DNA of 64,000 nt from CAIKBL01 sp050247235. GTDB lineage: Bacteria; Pseudomonadota; Gammaproteobacteria; Ga0077536. The DNA lies in assembly GCA_050247235.1 (NCBI GenBank), contig JBFWUN010000005.1:57104-121103 (forward strand). The letters are read 5' to 3'. The position numbers and the translations under genes were made by a program. Each line of letters starts with the position of its first letter. The stretch's first letter is position 1. Under the pieces are notes generated by a model. It saw nothing but the letters and a program-made list of their open reading frames with translations. It did not search any database and was not told where the DNA came from. This document shows positions 1 through 9,105 of this stretch, in pieces.

Positions 1-99
1 GCCGATCGCGTGTCGGCCAAGGGCCGGCACGGCGTGCTGGAAGTTTCGATTCCCAAGGTCGAACAGGCCAAGCCACGCCGGATCGAAGTCCAGGGATGA
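1..99 (+). CDS. Small heat-shock protein (Hsp20 family), C-terminal end only
   Basis: The frame is open from the first base and ends in TGA at 97-99, giving the last 32 residues of a protein that starts outside the window. The segment GVLEVSIPK followed by PRRIEV is the typical end of an alpha-crystallin domain plus the C-terminal I/V-x-I/V anchor of Hsp20/IbpA-type chaperones, which hold unfolded proteins in the cytoplasm for later refolding. Because most of the domain is missing, the subfamily cannot be decided. Confidence 0.8.
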   Translation, partial: ADRVSAKGRHGVLEVSIPKVEQAKPRRIEVQG

Positions 100-211
100 G
101 ATCCGCCCGGCCGGGTGTCGTCCGCGGCATCCGGCCAGTGCGGAGGTCATCGGCGGGTTGCGACCAACGCGGCCCGCGCAGCGCCGACGTCACCGCATCC
201 CTGCCAGGGCT

Positions 212-838
212 TCAGTCCTCGGTGAACGCGACCCCTTCGTAGAGGCAGCCCAGCGCGCGGGGCATCCGCGCGAGGTAGTGACATTCGACGTGCTTCAGGC
301 TGAAGCCGGCATTCGCCATCTCGTCGTCGGGCAGGCGCAACGGACCCCGCACGCCGCACAGCACGCGAAGCAGCGGCGCACAGCGCTGCTGCCACTGCGC
401 AACGTCCCCGTCCCGACTCAGGCCGCATTCCACGAACAGCAGCCGGCCGCCCGGTTTCAGCACCCGACGGATCTCCGCGAGCGCGCGTTGCGGATCGGGT
501 GTCGTGCCGAGCGCGAATGTGCTGACCACGGTGTCGTATGCATGGTCCTTCAATGGCAGCGATTCGAGCGTGCCGACGCGTCGATCCACCGGAAAAGTCA
601 GCTGGCGCGTCGCCTGGCGGATCACCGCGGGGGATACGCCAGGTCGCGACACGAGCGCGGTCAGTGACGTGATCGTGCGCGGGTACAGGAACAGGTTCGC
701 GCCGCTGTCACCGCCGAGTTCGAGCACGTGGCCGAGCGCGCCTTCCGCGACGCGCTGCCGGATGGCGCCGACGCTGCGGAGGCGTTCATGCACGTTGAAG
801 CCGCCGACGCGGGAAAAGGCCGAGAGCCGTGAACTCAT
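212..838 (-). CDS. Class I SAM-dependent methyltransferase (Methyltransf_11 type)
   Basis: A 208-residue protein with the glycine-rich SAM-binding motif I (VLELGGDSGAN) near residue 38, an acidic/hydrophobic core (YDTVVSTFALG) and the post-motif LKPGGRLLFVECG seen in UbiE/Methyltransf_11 enzymes. It transfers a methyl group from S-adenosylmethionine; the substrate cannot be told. I chose ATG at 838 because the longer reading (to 994) runs into the upstream Sel1 gene and its extra 52 residues are Arg/Pro-rich with no domain. It lies 16 bases downstream of that gene on the same strand, so the two may be co-transcribed. Confidence 0.8.
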   Translation of the reverse strand: MSSRLSAFSRVGGFNVHERLRSVGAIRQRVAEGALGHVLELGGDSGANLFLYPRTITSLTALVSRPGVSPAVIRQATRQLTFPVDRRVGTLESLPLKDHAYDTVVSTFALGTTPDPQRALAEIRRVLKPGGRLLFVECGLSRDGDVAQWQQRCAPLLRVLCGVRGPLRLPDDEMANAGFSLKHVECHYLARMPRALGCLYEGVAFTED

Positions 839-854
839 GCGTGCGTGCCGCGGG

Positions 855-1967
855 TCATCGCGCGGGCGGCTTGCCGTAGGTGGGGGGCGCCTGCAGGCCG
901 GCCGCACGGTACAGCGCGTCGAGCTGCTGCCGCGCGCCGGCGTGACCCTGCCGCGCGGCGGCGCGGTACCACGTGACCGCCTCGGCGTCGTCAACCGCGA
1001 CGCCCTGGCCGCGCCGGTACGCTTCGGCGAGCGCGAACTGTGCCTCCGCGTGACCGCCCTGCGCCGCGAGTTTCAGCCACATGATGGTTTCGCCGTCTCC
1101 GCGCGGCTGCAAGGTGGCGAGCACCCGGGCGAGCAGGAACTGCGCTTCCACGTGGCCCGCGTCTGCCAGCACCTCGAGATCGGCTTTCACGGACGAGGTT
1201 TCGCCGGCGGCGAGCCGCCGCTTGAGGTTGCTGAGCGAGTCGGCCGGCGGCACGGCCGGTGGTGGCGCGAGCGCGAGATTGACCGGCGCGGGCGGCGGGA
1301 CGGCGGTCGCGGCGCCGGGCGCGAGATCGACCTGGATCCCGCGCGCGCGCAGGTGTTCCATCGCGCGCAGTTCGTCCGCCGAGTAATCGGCGGGCACCTG
1401 GCCGATGGTTGTCTCCGCGGCCGGCGCAATGGTTTCCGCCTCGGGCACGGCCGGCAACGATTCAGGAGCGGCCGGTGCGGCTGACTCGGCAGGTGGCGGC
1501 GTCAAGCCGGCCGCGCGGTAGAACTCGTTGACGTTCTTCTGCGCGAGTGTGTGCCCCTGCTGTGCGGCCTGCCGGTAGTACGTGAAAGCCCAGTCGTCAT
1601 CCTGCGGAACACCTTCGCCCAGCAGGTAGAGGTTGCCGAGATTGAACAGCGCGTCCGGATTGCCGCGGGTCGCGCCGTCGGTGTAGTACGCCACGGCGCG
1701 CGCGAGATCGCGCGGGACGCCTTCGCCCTTCTGGTACAGCGCGCCGAGCCGCGCCATCGCCGCCGCATCTCCCTGCGCCGCGAGCGCGGTGAAGATCGGA
1801 ATCGCCGTCGCAGAGTCGCCGCGCCGGAGCGCTGCCTCGCCATCTTCGAACGTGGCGGCGACGACGGCATGGGCGAGGCTCAGGGTCAGCGCGGTGGCGA
1901 GCCACGTGCGCGCAAAACGAAGGTGTTCGCGTACGGGCTCTGCGGAAGGGTTTTTCAAAGGATGCAA
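855..1967 (-). CDS. Exported Sel1-like repeat protein
   Basis: 370 residues. A basic start and hydrophobic stretch (ALTLSLAHAVVA) form a likely Sec signal peptide with cleavage near residue 37. Sel1-like repeats, TPR-related helix pairs with the A-x-x-x-L-G-x-x-Y-x-x-G pattern, occupy roughly residues 45-150. A Pro/Ala-rich linker of about 100 residues follows, and more Sel1 repeats lie near the C-terminus. Such proteins act as protein-protein adaptors in the periplasm or envelope; no catalytic residue is visible. The methyltransferase gene follows at 838. Confidence 0.85.
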   Translation of the reverse strand: MHPLKNPSAEPVREHLRFARTWLATALTLSLAHAVVAATFEDGEAALRRGDSATAIPIFTALAAQGDAAAMARLGALYQKGEGVPRDLARAVAYYTDGATRGNPDALFNLGNLYLLGEGVPQDDDWAFTYYRQAAQQGHTLAQKNVNEFYRAAGLTPPPAESAAPAAPESLPAVPEAETIAPAAETTIGQVPADYSADELRAMEHLRARGIQVDLAPGAATAVPPPAPVNLALAPPPAVPPADSLSNLKRRLAAGETSSVKADLEVLADAGHVEAQFLLARVLATLQPRGDGETIMWLKLAAQGGHAEAQFALAEAYRRGQGVAVDDAEAVTWYRAAARQGHAGARQQLDALYRAAGLQAPPTYGKPPAR

Positions 1968-2056
1968 CGTCAGCGATGCGCGCGTGGCGCGGAGCGTCGC
2001 CGATTATAGGTACAACGCCGATCGGCTGCCATCCGGCGCGCCGTGCAGTCTGGCGG

Positions 2057-2722
2057 TCACATCACCTGTTGAAGGTGGCGCACCGCGCGGACGCGGATGC
2101 CGAGCAGCACGATGTTCTTGCCGACGACGCTGATCTGCTTGTGATCTTCCATTTCCTTCAGCACCTTGCCGACCATCTCTCGCGAGCATCCGACGAGGCG
2201 GGCAAGTTCCTGACGGGTCACGCGAACCTGCATGCCATCCGGATGCGTCATCGAATCGGGCTGGTCGCTGAGATCGAGCAGCGTTCGCGCGACACGGCCG
2301 TAGACATCCATGAACGCGAGGTCGCCGAGCTTGCGATTGGTGTTCCGCAGCCGGCGCGCGAGCTGCGCGGTCATGCAGCTCACGAGGCGCGGGTAGAGAT
2401 CCGTGAGCGTCTTGAGCTTGGCGTAGCTGATCTGCGCAATCTCGCATTCACTGCGGGCGCGCACCAGTGCGGAGCGCTGGCCATCTCCGCCAAACAGACC
2501 GATCTCGCCAAAGAACTCGCCGTTGTTCAGGTACGCCAGCACGATCTCGTGTCCCTTGTCGTCCTCCAGCATGACGGTCACCGAGCCGCTGATGATGTAG
2601 AACAGCTCGTCGGCGCGATCGCCCTGCCGGATGATCGCGGCCTTCGGCGGGTAATGGCGCCGGTGACAGTGCACCAGGAATGGCTGCACGCATTCCGGCG
2701 GCGGGAGAAGGTCGAGTGCCAT
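2057..2722 (-). CDS. crp: cAMP receptor protein, Vfr/CRP type transcription regulator
   Basis: 221 residues, slightly longer than E. coli CRP. The N-terminal cyclic-nucleotide domain keeps the phosphate-binding cassette FGEIGLF...RSALVRA with Glu73, Arg83 and Ser84 (the equivalents of E72, R82 and S83), so cAMP binding is expected. The C-terminal winged helix has the recognition segment SREMVGKVLKEM, and the stretch MTHPDGMQVRVTRQEL strongly resembles Pseudomonas Vfr and Xanthomonas Clp. It should regulate carbon, virulence or surface functions globally. There are no Fnr-type cysteines. It is transcribed alone, with 129 bases between it and the next gene upstream. Confidence 0.9.
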   Translation of the reverse strand: MALDLLPPPECVQPFLVHCHRRHYPPKAAIIRQGDRADELFYIISGSVTVMLEDDKGHEIVLAYLNNGEFFGEIGLFGGDGQRSALVRARSECEIAQISYAKLKTLTDLYPRLVSCMTAQLARRLRNTNRKLGDLAFMDVYGRVARTLLDLSDQPDSMTHPDGMQVRVTRQELARLVGCSREMVGKVLKEMEDHKQISVVGKNIVLLGIRVRAVRHLQQVM

Positions 2723-2851
2723 GACGGGGAAGCGCTCCTGCGGAGAATCAATGCCGACTTTGTCGACCCCTTCACCTATAGCTTGAATCGATCCGTCGCG
2801 ACAGGTGAGAGGTTCCCGTTCAGTCGCAGTCCGTGCACTCCATCACGGTTT

Positions 2852-3358
2852 TCACGGAGTTGTCTCGGCGGCGCCGACGGCGGTCCATGCCCCTGCGTCG
2901 AATCGATATGCGGGTACCACTTCCACCTGAGAGGGCCCCACCGGCACCGCCCACAGGCGGTCCCGGCGCACGATGAACCGGAAGGTCCCCGCTTCCGGCA
3001 GCGCGGGCAGCGGCGCCGGTACGAGGTGGCCGCCGTCCCATTCGTAAATCCGCGCGCCCGCCGGCGCGTCCCCGGTGGCGCCCAGACCGATCACGAACTC
3101 CGCGGCCGGGTCGCGATCCACGTTTGCCCACCAGCACGCCTCGATCGGCCGCGTCTCCGGCGCGGTCAGCCGCGTGAGCGGTCCGAGCGTGTCGCGCACC
3201 TCGATATCGAGCGTGGGGCCCCATTCCCCGTCGTCCGGTACCCCGCGGGCCTCGATGCCGAGGTCCCCCGCCACGATCGAGCATGGCGCGGGTCCCGCTG
3301 TCGTGACGACCGCGACGGCCAGGCATCCCGCGAATGCAACATACTGAATCGCCGACAT
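2852..3358 (-). CDS. Hypothetical exported protein
   Basis: 168 residues of unknown function. The N-terminus (AFAGCLAVAVVTTAG) looks like a Sec signal peptide with cleavage near residue 22; a cysteine follows, but the context is not a clear lipobox. The mature part has two close Trp residues (ACWWANVDRD) and a likely beta-rich fold. GAGGA lies a few bases before ATG 3358 on the minus strand, which supports this frame over two longer Arg-rich frames covering the same DNA. It is divergent from groES, so its promoter lies next to the groE control region. Confidence 0.62.
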   Translation of the reverse strand: MSAIQYVAFAGCLAVAVVTTAGPAPCSIVAGDLGIEARGVPDDGEWGPTLDIEVRDTLGPLTRLTAPETRPIEACWWANVDRDPAAEFVIGLGATGDAPAGARIYEWDGGHLVPAPLPALPEAGTFRFIVRRDRLWAVPVGPSQVEVVPAYRFDAGAWTAVGAAETTP

Positions 3359-3434
3359 CTCTTCGTCCTCATCGCGGTCTTCGCGGGCTTGCCCGGCGGA
3401 GTCGCCCCCGTGTGCGACACGTCACGCCTGACCT

Positions 3435-3463
3435 CTTGAAATCTTCGTCGCACTGCCCCTACT
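3435..3463 (+). promoter_or_regulatory. Sigma-32 (RpoH)-like heat-shock promoter of groESL
   Basis: CTTGAAA at 3435-3441 and CCCCTACT at 3456-3463 are separated by 14 bases. The E. coli RpoH consensus is CTTGAAA, a spacer of 11-16 bases, then CCCCATNT. The boxes end two bases before the CIRCE operator and about 90 bases before groES. Confidence 0.75.
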
Positions 3464-3464
3464 A

Positions 3465-3491
3465 TTAGCACTACTCGTCAACGAGTGCTAA
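3465..3491 (+). promoter_or_regulatory. CIRCE operator (HrcA binding site)
   Basis: The inverted repeat TTAGCACTA-N9-GAGTGCTAA differs at one position from the CIRCE consensus TTAGCACTC-N9-GAGTGCTAA. It sits directly downstream of the predicted -10 box, where bound HrcA would block transcription start. HrcA itself is not encoded in this window. Confidence 0.93.
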
Positions 3492-3553
3492 TAGCGCGTC
3501 CGCCGCTGTTGGCATGCATTCCAAGCAAAGATTCTTTTAGGAGAGGCAAACAC

Positions 3554-3841
3554 ATGAAAATCCGCCCATTGCACGATCGCGTGCTGATTAAGCGCCTGGA
3601 AGAGGAAAAGACCTCCCCGGGCGGCATCGTGATCCCGGATAGCGCCACCGAAAAGCCGATCAGAGGCGAAGTCGTCGCCGTCGGCAACGGGAAGATCCTC
3701 GAGAACGGTCAGGTCCGCATGCTCGACGTGAAAGTCGGCGACAAGGTGCTGTTCGGCAAGTACTCGGGTACCGAGGTCAAGGTCGACGGCCAGGAACTCG
3801 TCGTGATGCGCGAAGACGACATCATGGCAGTGATCGGCTGA
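3554..3841 (+). CDS. groES: Co-chaperonin GroES (Cpn10)
   Basis: 95 residues, the normal GroES length, starting MKIRPLHDRVLIKR and containing the mobile-loop region EEKTSPGGIVIPD, which contacts GroEL, and the roof/C-terminal part KYSGTEVKVDGQELVVMREDD. Seven GroES subunits cap the GroEL barrel in the cytoplasm. ATG 3554 is chosen over an upstream in-frame start because AGGAGAGG lies just before it and homologues begin MKIRPL. The gene is 40 bases upstream of groEL in one operon, controlled by the RpoH-like promoter and CIRCE element. Confidence 0.98.
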   Translation: MKIRPLHDRVLIKRLEEEKTSPGGIVIPDSATEKPIRGEVVAVGNGKILENGQVRMLDVKVGDKVLFGKYSGTEVKVDGQELVVMREDDIMAVIG

Positions 3842-3881
3842 ACCGGTATCCACGGAAACAATCGTACGAGAGGAATCCCCA

Positions 3882-5519
<1,638 letters not shown>

Positions 5520-5542
5520 GCACATCGCGTTCGTCAGAGACC

Positions 5543-5574
5543 GAAAGCCCCGCTTCGTGCGGGGCTTTCTTTTT
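5543..5574 (+). terminator. Rho-independent terminator of groESL
   Basis: A perfect 10-bp stem, AAAGCCCCGC with GCGGGGCTTT (5544-5553 and 5559-5568), a TTCGT loop and a following T-rich run (CTTTTT) form a textbook intrinsic terminator just after groEL. Confidence 0.92.
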
Positions 5575-5761
5575 CTGGCCGTCCCCTCGCGTGCGGGGCG
5601 GCCGGTCTGGCAGCAGCACACCGCGGCGGCTAATCGTTTGGTAATCGTCGCAACGCTTGGCAAGCTTCTTGCGAAGCAGATCGACCGTGCCGTCCGTGCG
5701 CGCCTTCAGCGTTGCACGGGTTCGGCCGATGATTGCAAGCGTACCGACGAGAGGTGATGGC

Positions 5762-6385
5762 ATGCCGAACGCGCCCTCAATCGTGACGAACGTGAACGTT
5801 CAGGACTACTTTCACGCCCAGCTGGAAGCGAGTCTCGCCCACCAGCAGGTCTTGCTGGACCTGGGCACCGTGCATTACCTCGCCCGCCTGCTCACCGAGT
5901 TCTCGAACCCGCATCAGCTCTTCGAACGCAGCGCCGACGGTCTCGACCTCAAGCCGCTGGCGCTGCACTACGCTGAGGCAGTCCACGCGGAGGGCGCCCG
6001 ACAACGGAACGTTGCGCTGAAGCGCCTGGGCGACATCGCGTTGTTCATCTCCGGGATGTTCGCGGGCAGCCTGTCCCGCAAGGTGGTCAATATCGATTAC
6101 TACGCGGCGATGGGCGGTGCGGCGTACCGCGACCTGCATGCACAGCTCGCCGCGAGCTTCGGGGAAGTGAACGCCCCCACGCCGTTCGCGGAACTGGCGA
6201 GCAAGTTCCTGGCCCTCATCGACGTGCTGGCAGAGGTGGCCGAGGAATCCCACCTCGGCGTGAAGCCGGACCTGCTGCGTGACTACGAGACCTGGTTGCG
6301 CACCGGCAGCCCGCGCGCCCAGCTGAAGCTTCGCCGCGCGGGGGTGGTGCCGAGCCGAGCTGCGACCAGCCTCGCGCACCATTGA
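5762..6385 (+). CDS. Conserved protein of unknown function (first of a coupled pair)
   Basis: 207 residues. I do not recognise a named family. It looks like a soluble, mainly helical protein: no signal peptide, one weak hydrophobic patch (IALFISGMFAGSL near residue 100), and conserved-looking aromatic and charged stretches (NVQDYFHAQL; VVNIDYYAAMGGAAY). ATG 5762 is preceded by GAGAGG at a 7-base spacing, while in-frame starts further upstream have none. Its stop overlaps the first possible start of the next gene (TTGA at 6382-6385), so the two are translationally coupled and probably act together. Confidence 0.75.
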   Translation: MPNAPSIVTNVNVQDYFHAQLEASLAHQQVLLDLGTVHYLARLLTEFSNPHQLFERSADGLDLKPLALHYAEAVHAEGARQRNVALKRLGDIALFISGMFAGSLSRKVVNIDYYAAMGGAAYRDLHAQLAASFGEVNAPTPFAELASKFLALIDVLAEVAEESHLGVKPDLLRDYETWLRTGSPRAQLKLRRAGVVPSRAATSLAHH

Positions 6386-6390
6386 CGCCG

Positions 6391-7041
6391 ATGGTGCTTG
6401 CGCAGATCCAGGCCGAACTCGCTGCCATCTATGCCACACCAGTGGCCTACGACGTGCGGGACTTCCTGATCACCGACCCGGAAGTCGCGGCGGCACTCAC
6501 CCCCGCGCCCGCCTCGACAGGCAACTCCGAGCGCCTGCTGGTGCGACACGACGAGGACGATCTCCGCGTTTCGCTGTTCATCGACGACGCGATCCTCGCG
6601 CAGCTCGCCGTCGACGATCCCACCGCGTGGCTGCACGACGGCAACCTCGCCGCGTTCCTGGTCGCGCTCGAAGGTGTGAGTCACCTGAATTGCGTGCTGT
6701 GGCACGGTGAGCGCGCGACCCGTGTGACGCTGTTCGAACTCGAACTCCAGGCAGAGATCGACAAGTACGTGGCGTGCACCAAGCTGTTCAGCACGCAGCA
6801 GCGCGGAATCCCGTCCGCGCTGCACCACGTGCTGTTCGAGAATCCCCGTTACGATCCGGCGCTGGACGACGATGTGCGGGAACGCTATGTCGATGCGAAC
6901 TATTACGCCGCGAAGTACTGCCACGGGCTGCGTCGACGCTTCCCCGGGCATCACGATGAGCGCGGGTTCCTGTCCGAACTCCGGACGTTCTACCGGTTGA
7001 CGCGCAACGAGAAAGTCCGACGAATCCGCGCAACGCACTGA
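6391..7041 (+). CDS. Conserved protein of unknown function (second of a coupled pair)
   Basis: 216 residues from ATG 6391; a TTG at 6382 would add three residues and overlap the previous stop codon. Soluble, acidic N-terminal half and basic C-terminus (RNEKVRRIRATH). The segments DFLITDPEV, LRVSLFIDDAILAQL and the KYVACTKLF region look structured, but I cannot match them to a known enzyme, and no catalytic motif or membrane segment is visible. The tight coupling to the preceding gene suggests a two-component complex. It converges on the zinc-ribbon-like gene, with only 22 bases between them. Confidence 0.75.
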   Translation: MVLAQIQAELAAIYATPVAYDVRDFLITDPEVAAALTPAPASTGNSERLLVRHDEDDLRVSLFIDDAILAQLAVDDPTAWLHDGNLAAFLVALEGVSHLNCVLWHGERATRVTLFELELQAEIDKYVACTKLFSTQQRGIPSALHHVLFENPRYDPALDDDVRERYVDANYYAAKYCHGLRRRFPGHHDERGFLSELRTFYRLTRNEKVRRIRATH

Positions 7042-7063
7042 GTACGCGCGCGGCCGCGGCCGA

Positions 7064-7402
7064 TCAGTCGGTGATCTTCGTGTGCAGGTGAGGAAGCGAA
7101 GTCGCGTCTCCCGACTTCATGTAGCGCGGTTCGTCACCGGTCCGCGTGACGTTCTCGTAAACGCCGTCATCGCGCTTCACGAGCTTCGTGAACCCGAGGT
7201 TCTTCAGGCGGGTGTTCGCCACCGGAATCGAGATCGCCGGCGCTGAAATGACCTTGCGCACCGGCGCGAGGAAGTCCGTGTCGCCCATCGGGACCTGCGC
7301 CGCGTAGCAGACCTCGCCCCAGGTCGAGATCTCGACGTCGATGCCATGTTTCACGGCCACCGTCCGCCCGTTCGCCTCGCAGTAGTAGTCGTAAACCGGC
7401 AT
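7064..7402 (-). CDS. FmdB-like putative regulatory protein with degenerate zinc ribbon
   Basis: 112 residues. The start MPVYDYYCEANGRTVAVKHG and the segment EISTWGEVCYAAQVPMGDT resemble the small FmdB-type zinc-ribbon proteins, whose usual start is MPxYxYxC-x-x-C. Here the second position of the first knuckle is Asn/Gly rather than Cys, and only one further Cys is present, so a normal four-Cys zinc site cannot form. The C-terminal half (LKNLGFTKLVKRDDGVYENVT) is extra. ATG 7402 is the family-like start; the longer Arg-rich extension is unlikely. Function unknown. Confidence 0.72.
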   Translation of the reverse strand: MPVYDYYCEANGRTVAVKHGIDVEISTWGEVCYAAQVPMGDTDFLAPVRKVISAPAISIPVANTRLKNLGFTKLVKRDDGVYENVTRTGDEPRYMKSGDATSLPHLHTKITD

Positions 7403-7610
7403 GTCACGATCCTCGCGGTGAAGCCGCACGTTGGCGGATGAGGGCTGCGCGAACGAGCGGTACCGCCGCCGGGCGTGGCGCCGTGAAGCCGCGCGCGAGT
7501 CCACGGCTTCACTATTTAGCGCCCGCGCGCGGAAATTCAAGGCGAGTGCCCCGACACGGCGGTGAACGGCCGCTCCAGCCCGCCGAACGGCCGGTCACGT
7601 GTGCGCGGCA

Positions 7611-8012
7611 TCACGACCGCGGCAGTGGTGCCAGCGAATCCGCGTGTGCTTCCCAGTGACGCCCGTCGAACGGCGTCACCCGCAGGCTGCGGACCGTTCC
7701 GTCGTCGAGACAGCGCGCGTTGACGCTGTAGCCGTCCGGGTGGGAGCGCGGGACGTAGAACGACTTGATGCCGCAGGTCCGGCAGAAGAGATGGCGTGCG
7801 GTGCCCGTGTTGAACGTGTAGGTCACGAGCGCGTCCCCGCCCCGCAGCAACTTGAAGGCTCCGGCGGGTACGATGAGGTGCAGGTAGGCCGTGCGACGGC
7901 ACATGCTGCAATTGCATTCCACGACTTCGAGGTCGCCGGGCGCCTGCACCGTGAAGCGTACGGCGCCGCAGTGACAGCCACCCGCGTGCGCGATTTCGGG
8001 GACGGTGCTCAT
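7611..8012 (-). CDS. GFA/CENP-V family protein
   Basis: 133 residues with the zinc-binding layout of the GFA family: GGCHCGAVRF, then CNCSMCRR, then a third pair FCRTCGIKSFYVPRSHPDGYSVNARC. The family is named after a glutathione-dependent formaldehyde-activating enzyme, but most members have no proven substrate; two structural and catalytic zinc ions in a Mss4-like fold are expected. The start codon overlaps the stop of the upstream NrtS-like gene (ATGA), so they are one operon. Confidence 0.88.
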   Translation of the reverse strand: MSTVPEIAHAGGCHCGAVRFTVQAPGDLEVVECNCSMCRRTAYLHLIVPAGAFKLLRGGDALVTYTFNTGTARHLFCRTCGIKSFYVPRSHPDGYSVNARCLDDGTVRSLRVTPFDGRHWEAHADSLAPLPRS

Positions 8013-8239
8013 CGGCCTGCCGCGAGGGCGCTCGCTGCCGAGAACGCCGACACGCAGAACGGGACGCAGTAGGTGACCGCGATCTTGAGCGCGTCACGCG
8101 CCGCCAGCGACCCGTTCAGAAGCTTGTCGCCGTGATTGATCAGCACCAGCACCGTGCCGACGCCGGCCGCCATCTTCAGGGCGCGCATCAGCAGCGACCG
8201 GTTCCTCAGATGAGGCCACAGACTGTGTGCACGTTGCAT
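8009..8239 (-). CDS. NrtS-like small membrane protein
   Basis: 76 residues with two predicted membrane helices (AAGVGTVLVLINHGDKLL and the C-terminal IAVTYCVPFCVSAFSAASAL). The sequence GTVLVLINHGD...LKIAVTYCVPFCVS resembles the short NrtS proteins annotated as nitrate/nitrite transporters. ATG 8239 gives the usual family length; the 18 residues before it are probably not translated. Its stop overlaps the start of the GFA gene. No nitrate genes are nearby, so the transport role is uncertain. Confidence 0.6.
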   Translation of the reverse strand: MQRAHSLWPHLRNRSLLMRALKMAAGVGTVLVLINHGDKLLNGSLAARDALKIAVTYCVPFCVSAFSAASALAAGR

Positions 8240-8313
8240 CGGAAACCCTGCGGCGGTCGATGGGGTTCCCAGTATAATCCGGGCGCCAACCATGCCGCCT
8301 GCGGGAGATAGCC

Positions 8314-9084
8314 ATGTTGCAGATCGAACAGCTGCCGGTCCTGAGCGACAACTACATCTACCTGATCCGCGATCCGGCGACCGGCGAGACGGGCGTGGTG
8401 GACCCGGCCGTCGCCGAGCCGGTGCTCGCCGCGCTTGCGCGGCTCGGCTGGTCGCTTACCTATATCCTGAACACGCACCACCACCCCGATCACGTGGGCG
8501 GCAACGAGACGCTCATCCGGCAGACCGGCTGTCGTGTCGTCGGACCGCGCGCGGATCGTGCACGCATTCCAGGGATCGCGATCGAGGTGGGTGACGGTGA
8601 TACCTTCGCGCTCGGCCGCGCCGAGGCGCGCGTGTTCGATGTGCCCGGTCACACGCGCGGACACATCGCGTACTGGTTCGAGGCCTCCCATGCGCTGTTC
8701 TGCGGCGACACGCTGTTCGCGCTGGGGTGCGGCCGGCTGTTCGAAGGCACACCGGCGCAGATGTGGACGTCGCTCGGCAAGCTGAAGGCCCTGCCTGGAG
8801 ATACGCGGGTGTACTGCGCCCACGAGTACACGCAGTCGAACGGGCGCTTCGCGCTCAGCGTCGAGCCGGACAATCCGCTGCTGGTGGCGCGCATGCGCCG
8901 GGTGGATGAACTGCGTGCGGCCGGCCGGCCGACCGTCCCGTCGACGCTCGCCGAGGAATGTGCGACCAACCCGTTTCTGCGCCCGGAGAGTCCGGAGATC
9001 CAGCGGGCGGTGGGGCTCGTCGGCGCGGCCGCGGCGGAGGTGTTCGGCGCGACCCGCGCGCGCAAGGACTCCTTCCGCGGCTGA
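8314..9084 (+). CDS. gloB: Hydroxyacylglutathione hydrolase (glyoxalase II)
   Basis: 256 residues, the normal GloB length. The metallo-beta-lactamase fold has the dinuclear metal motif THHHPDH (His55, His57, Asp59, His60), a downstream metal His in GHTRGH and the bridging Asp in ALFCGDTLFALGCGRLFEG. The C-terminal helical domain (CAHEYTQSN...NPFLRPESPEI) binds glutathione. It hydrolyses S-lactoylglutathione to D-lactate in methylglyoxal detoxification, consistent with a glutathione-producing cell (gshA at 12.3 kb). GGGAGA precedes ATG 8314. Confidence 0.96.
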   Translation: MLQIEQLPVLSDNYIYLIRDPATGETGVVDPAVAEPVLAALARLGWSLTYILNTHHHPDHVGGNETLIRQTGCRVVGPRADRARIPGIAIEVGDGDTFALGRAEARVFDVPGHTRGHIAYWFEASHALFCGDTLFALGCGRLFEGTPAQMWTSLGKLKALPGDTRVYCAHEYTQSNGRFALSVEPDNPLLVARMRRVDELRAAGRPTVPSTLAEECATNPFLRPESPEIQRAVGLVGAAAAEVFGATRARKDSFRG

Positions 9085-9105
9085 CGTCCCGGATTCCCGA
9101 GGCGC

